DNA from: Granulosicoccus sp964498925
Lineage (GTDB): Bacteria; Pseudomonadota; Gammaproteobacteria; Granulosicoccales; Granulosicoccaceae
DNA length: 6,871 nt
NCBI GenBank assembly: GCA_964498925.1
Contig: CAZCKD010000194.1
Span: forward strand, 1 to 6,871
Direction of reading: 5' to 3'
The notes under the pieces are model-generated. The model did no database searches. It was not told where the DNA came from and saw only the letters and a program-made list of their open reading frames with translations. Positions within the stretch are counted from its first letter, which is position 1; each line of letters begins with the position of its first letter. Position numbers and translations under genes: made by a program. Positions 5,712-6,871 of the stretch are shown in pieces.

Positions 5712-6871
5712 ATGCACGCTCTTATTGACGCCGCATTTAATCGAAATCGCACGGTTGTCATGGTGCTGATTTTTTTGTTGGCCAGCGGATTCATTGCCTA
5801 CGGAAACATTCCCAAAGAATCCGAACCTGACGTGCCCATTCCCATCATCTATGTATCGATGAGCCATGACGGCATTTCTCCAGACGATGCAGAAAGGTTG
5901 TTGGTTCGGCCGATGGAAAAAGAACTGCAAAGCATCAGTGGCTTAAAAGAGATGAGTAGTACAGCCAGCGAGGGTCATGCCTCTGTCCTGCTGGAATTTG
6001 ACGCAGGCTTTGATGGTGACACAGCTATTGCAGATGTGCGCGAACGCGTCGATGCTGCCAAATCACAACTGCCAGCGGCCACCGATGAACCGACCGTTAA
6101 TGAAGTGAACATCGCGTTGTTCCCTGTGCTGAACATCAGCCTTTCCGGTGCTTTACCCGAACGCACATTAATCAAAATTGCACGCGCTTTAAAAGATAAG
6201 TTAGAAGCACTGCCAGGAGTACTAGAAGCAGACATCGCCGGCGAACGTGAAGAGGTTCTAGAGATTGTCGTAGAACCCCTCGTCATGGAAACCTATCAAG
6301 TCGATTTCGATTCCCTGTTCGGTTTGATACGCAATAATAATTTGCTCGTCGCAGCGGGTGCCATCGATACCGGTGCCGGCAGAATGGTTTTAAAAGTGCC
6401 AGGCGTTATTGAGAACATCGAAGACGTTCTGAAGTTGCCAGTCAAAGTCACGGACACAAGCGTAGTCACCTTCGGCGATGTCGCCAGTATTCGAAGGACC
6501 TACAAAGACCCATCTAGTTTTGCCCGACTCAATGGCCAACCCACCCTCGTCCTGGAAATATCCAAGCGTCTCGGCGCAAACATTATTGAAACGATCGATT
6601 CAGTCAAAGAGGTCATTGAGGCTGAGCGCGGTTTACTTCCACCGTCATTGCGAATCGGTTTTCATCAAGATAAATCCGTTCAAACCAAAACGATGTTGAG
6701 CGACCTGCAAAACAATGTCATTTCCGGTGTTGTACTTGTCATGATTGTCATCATGGCAACGCTGGGCATTCGTTCTTCCATACTTGTAGGCTTTGCTATC
6801 CCCGGATCGTTTCTTACCGGCATCATGGTTATTAACGCCATGGGTTACACCATGAACGTAGTTGTATTATT
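5712..6871 (+). CDS. RND efflux permease, N-terminal part (cut by right edge)
   Basis: Open to the edge, 386 complete codons of a protein normally about 1,000 residues or more. It is the proton-driven inner-membrane pump of the tripartite system. Visible parts: the first transmembrane helix (about 14-31), the conserved KESEPDVPIPIIYVS entry into the porter domain, SPDDAERLLVRPMEKEL (about 56-72), porter subdomains PN1/PN2 up to about residue 330, and then helices two and three with the loop between them (NNVISGVVLVMIVIMATLG, then the stretch around AIPGSFLTGIMVI), ending in GYTMNVVVL at the beginning of helix four. The conserved aspartates of helix four that carry protons lie just past the edge, so activity cannot be judged. 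The ATG at 5712 has GGAAG (5699-5703) eight bases before it and starts one base after the adaptor's stop, indicating coupled translation. The sequence looks like the drug/solvent-type (HAE1-like) RND group rather than heavy-metal pumps, but substrate is inference. Confidence 0.9.
   Translation, partial: MHALIDAAFNRNRTVVMVLIFLLASGFIAYGNIPKESEPDVPIPIIYVSMSHDGISPDDAERLLVRPMEKELQSISGLKEMSSTASEGHASVLLEFDAGFDGDTAIADVRERVDAAKSQLPAATDEPTVNEVNIALFPVLNISLSGALPERTLIKIARALKDKLEALPGVLEADIAGEREEVLEIVVEPLVMETYQVDFDSLFGLIRNNNLLVAAGAIDTGAGRMVLKVPGVIENIEDVLKLPVKVTDTSVVTFGDVASIRRTYKDPSSFARLNGQPTLVLEISKRLGANIIETIDSVKEVIEAERGLLPPSLRIGFHQDKSVQTKTMLSDLQNNVISGVVLVMIVIMATLGIRSSILVGFAIPGSFLTGIMVINAMGYTMNVVVL

Noticed and set aside
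5643..6286. Open frames on the minus strand inside the efflux genes
   Set aside because: They lie antisense to the clearly conserved adaptor and permease reading frames and have no recognisable domain or ribosome site; they are shadows.

Overview
The window looks like ordinary chromosomal DNA of a Gram-negative bacterium. It has three predicted lipoproteins with lipobox cysteines, an inner-membrane RND efflux system, and HisN- and UgpQ-type enzymes. Roughly balanced base composition and the gene families fit a gammaproteobacterium, perhaps marine, but that is inference and no marker gene is present. I see no mobile element, CRISPR array, tRNA or rRNA.

Layout. The first 37 bases may hold the last codons of an upstream gene. 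Positions 40-1467 (+) encode a modular surface or periplasmic lipoprotein with a Big_9/cadherin-like domain and two dystroglycan-type cadherin-like (CADG) domains. It converges on a HisN-type histidinol-phosphatase (1501-2325, -). A 265-base divergent spacer (2326-2590) carries the best promoter in the window, which reads right into a 98-residue lipoprotein of unknown function (2591-2887) and a UgpQ-like cytoplasmic glycerophosphodiester phosphodiesterase (2921-3646). The latter two probably form a short operon. The phosphodiesterase converges on, and overlaps by 44 bases, a lipoprotein alpha/beta hydrolase (3603-4562, -). A 56-base divergent spacer with a perfect tandem octamer separates that hydrolase from an efflux operon: an RND periplasmic adaptor (4619-5710) followed after one base by an RND permease (5712 onward) that runs off the right edge.

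How they work together. The adaptor and permease are the clear functional pair: a proton-driven tripartite pump lacking, in this window, its outer-membrane channel and any regulator gene. The phosphodiesterase recycles glycerol-3-phosphate from phospholipid head groups. The lipoprotein hydrolase next to it could act on envelope lipids or esters, but this is only suggested by position. HisN supplies the penultimate phosphatase step of histidine synthesis and stands apart from any other his gene here.

No convincing new system is visible. The items most worth a second look are the tandem TACTGTAC element at the efflux promoter, the unrecognised cysteine-containing small lipoprotein, and the modular cadherin-like lipoprotein. 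No stretch above 300 bases lacks a gene.
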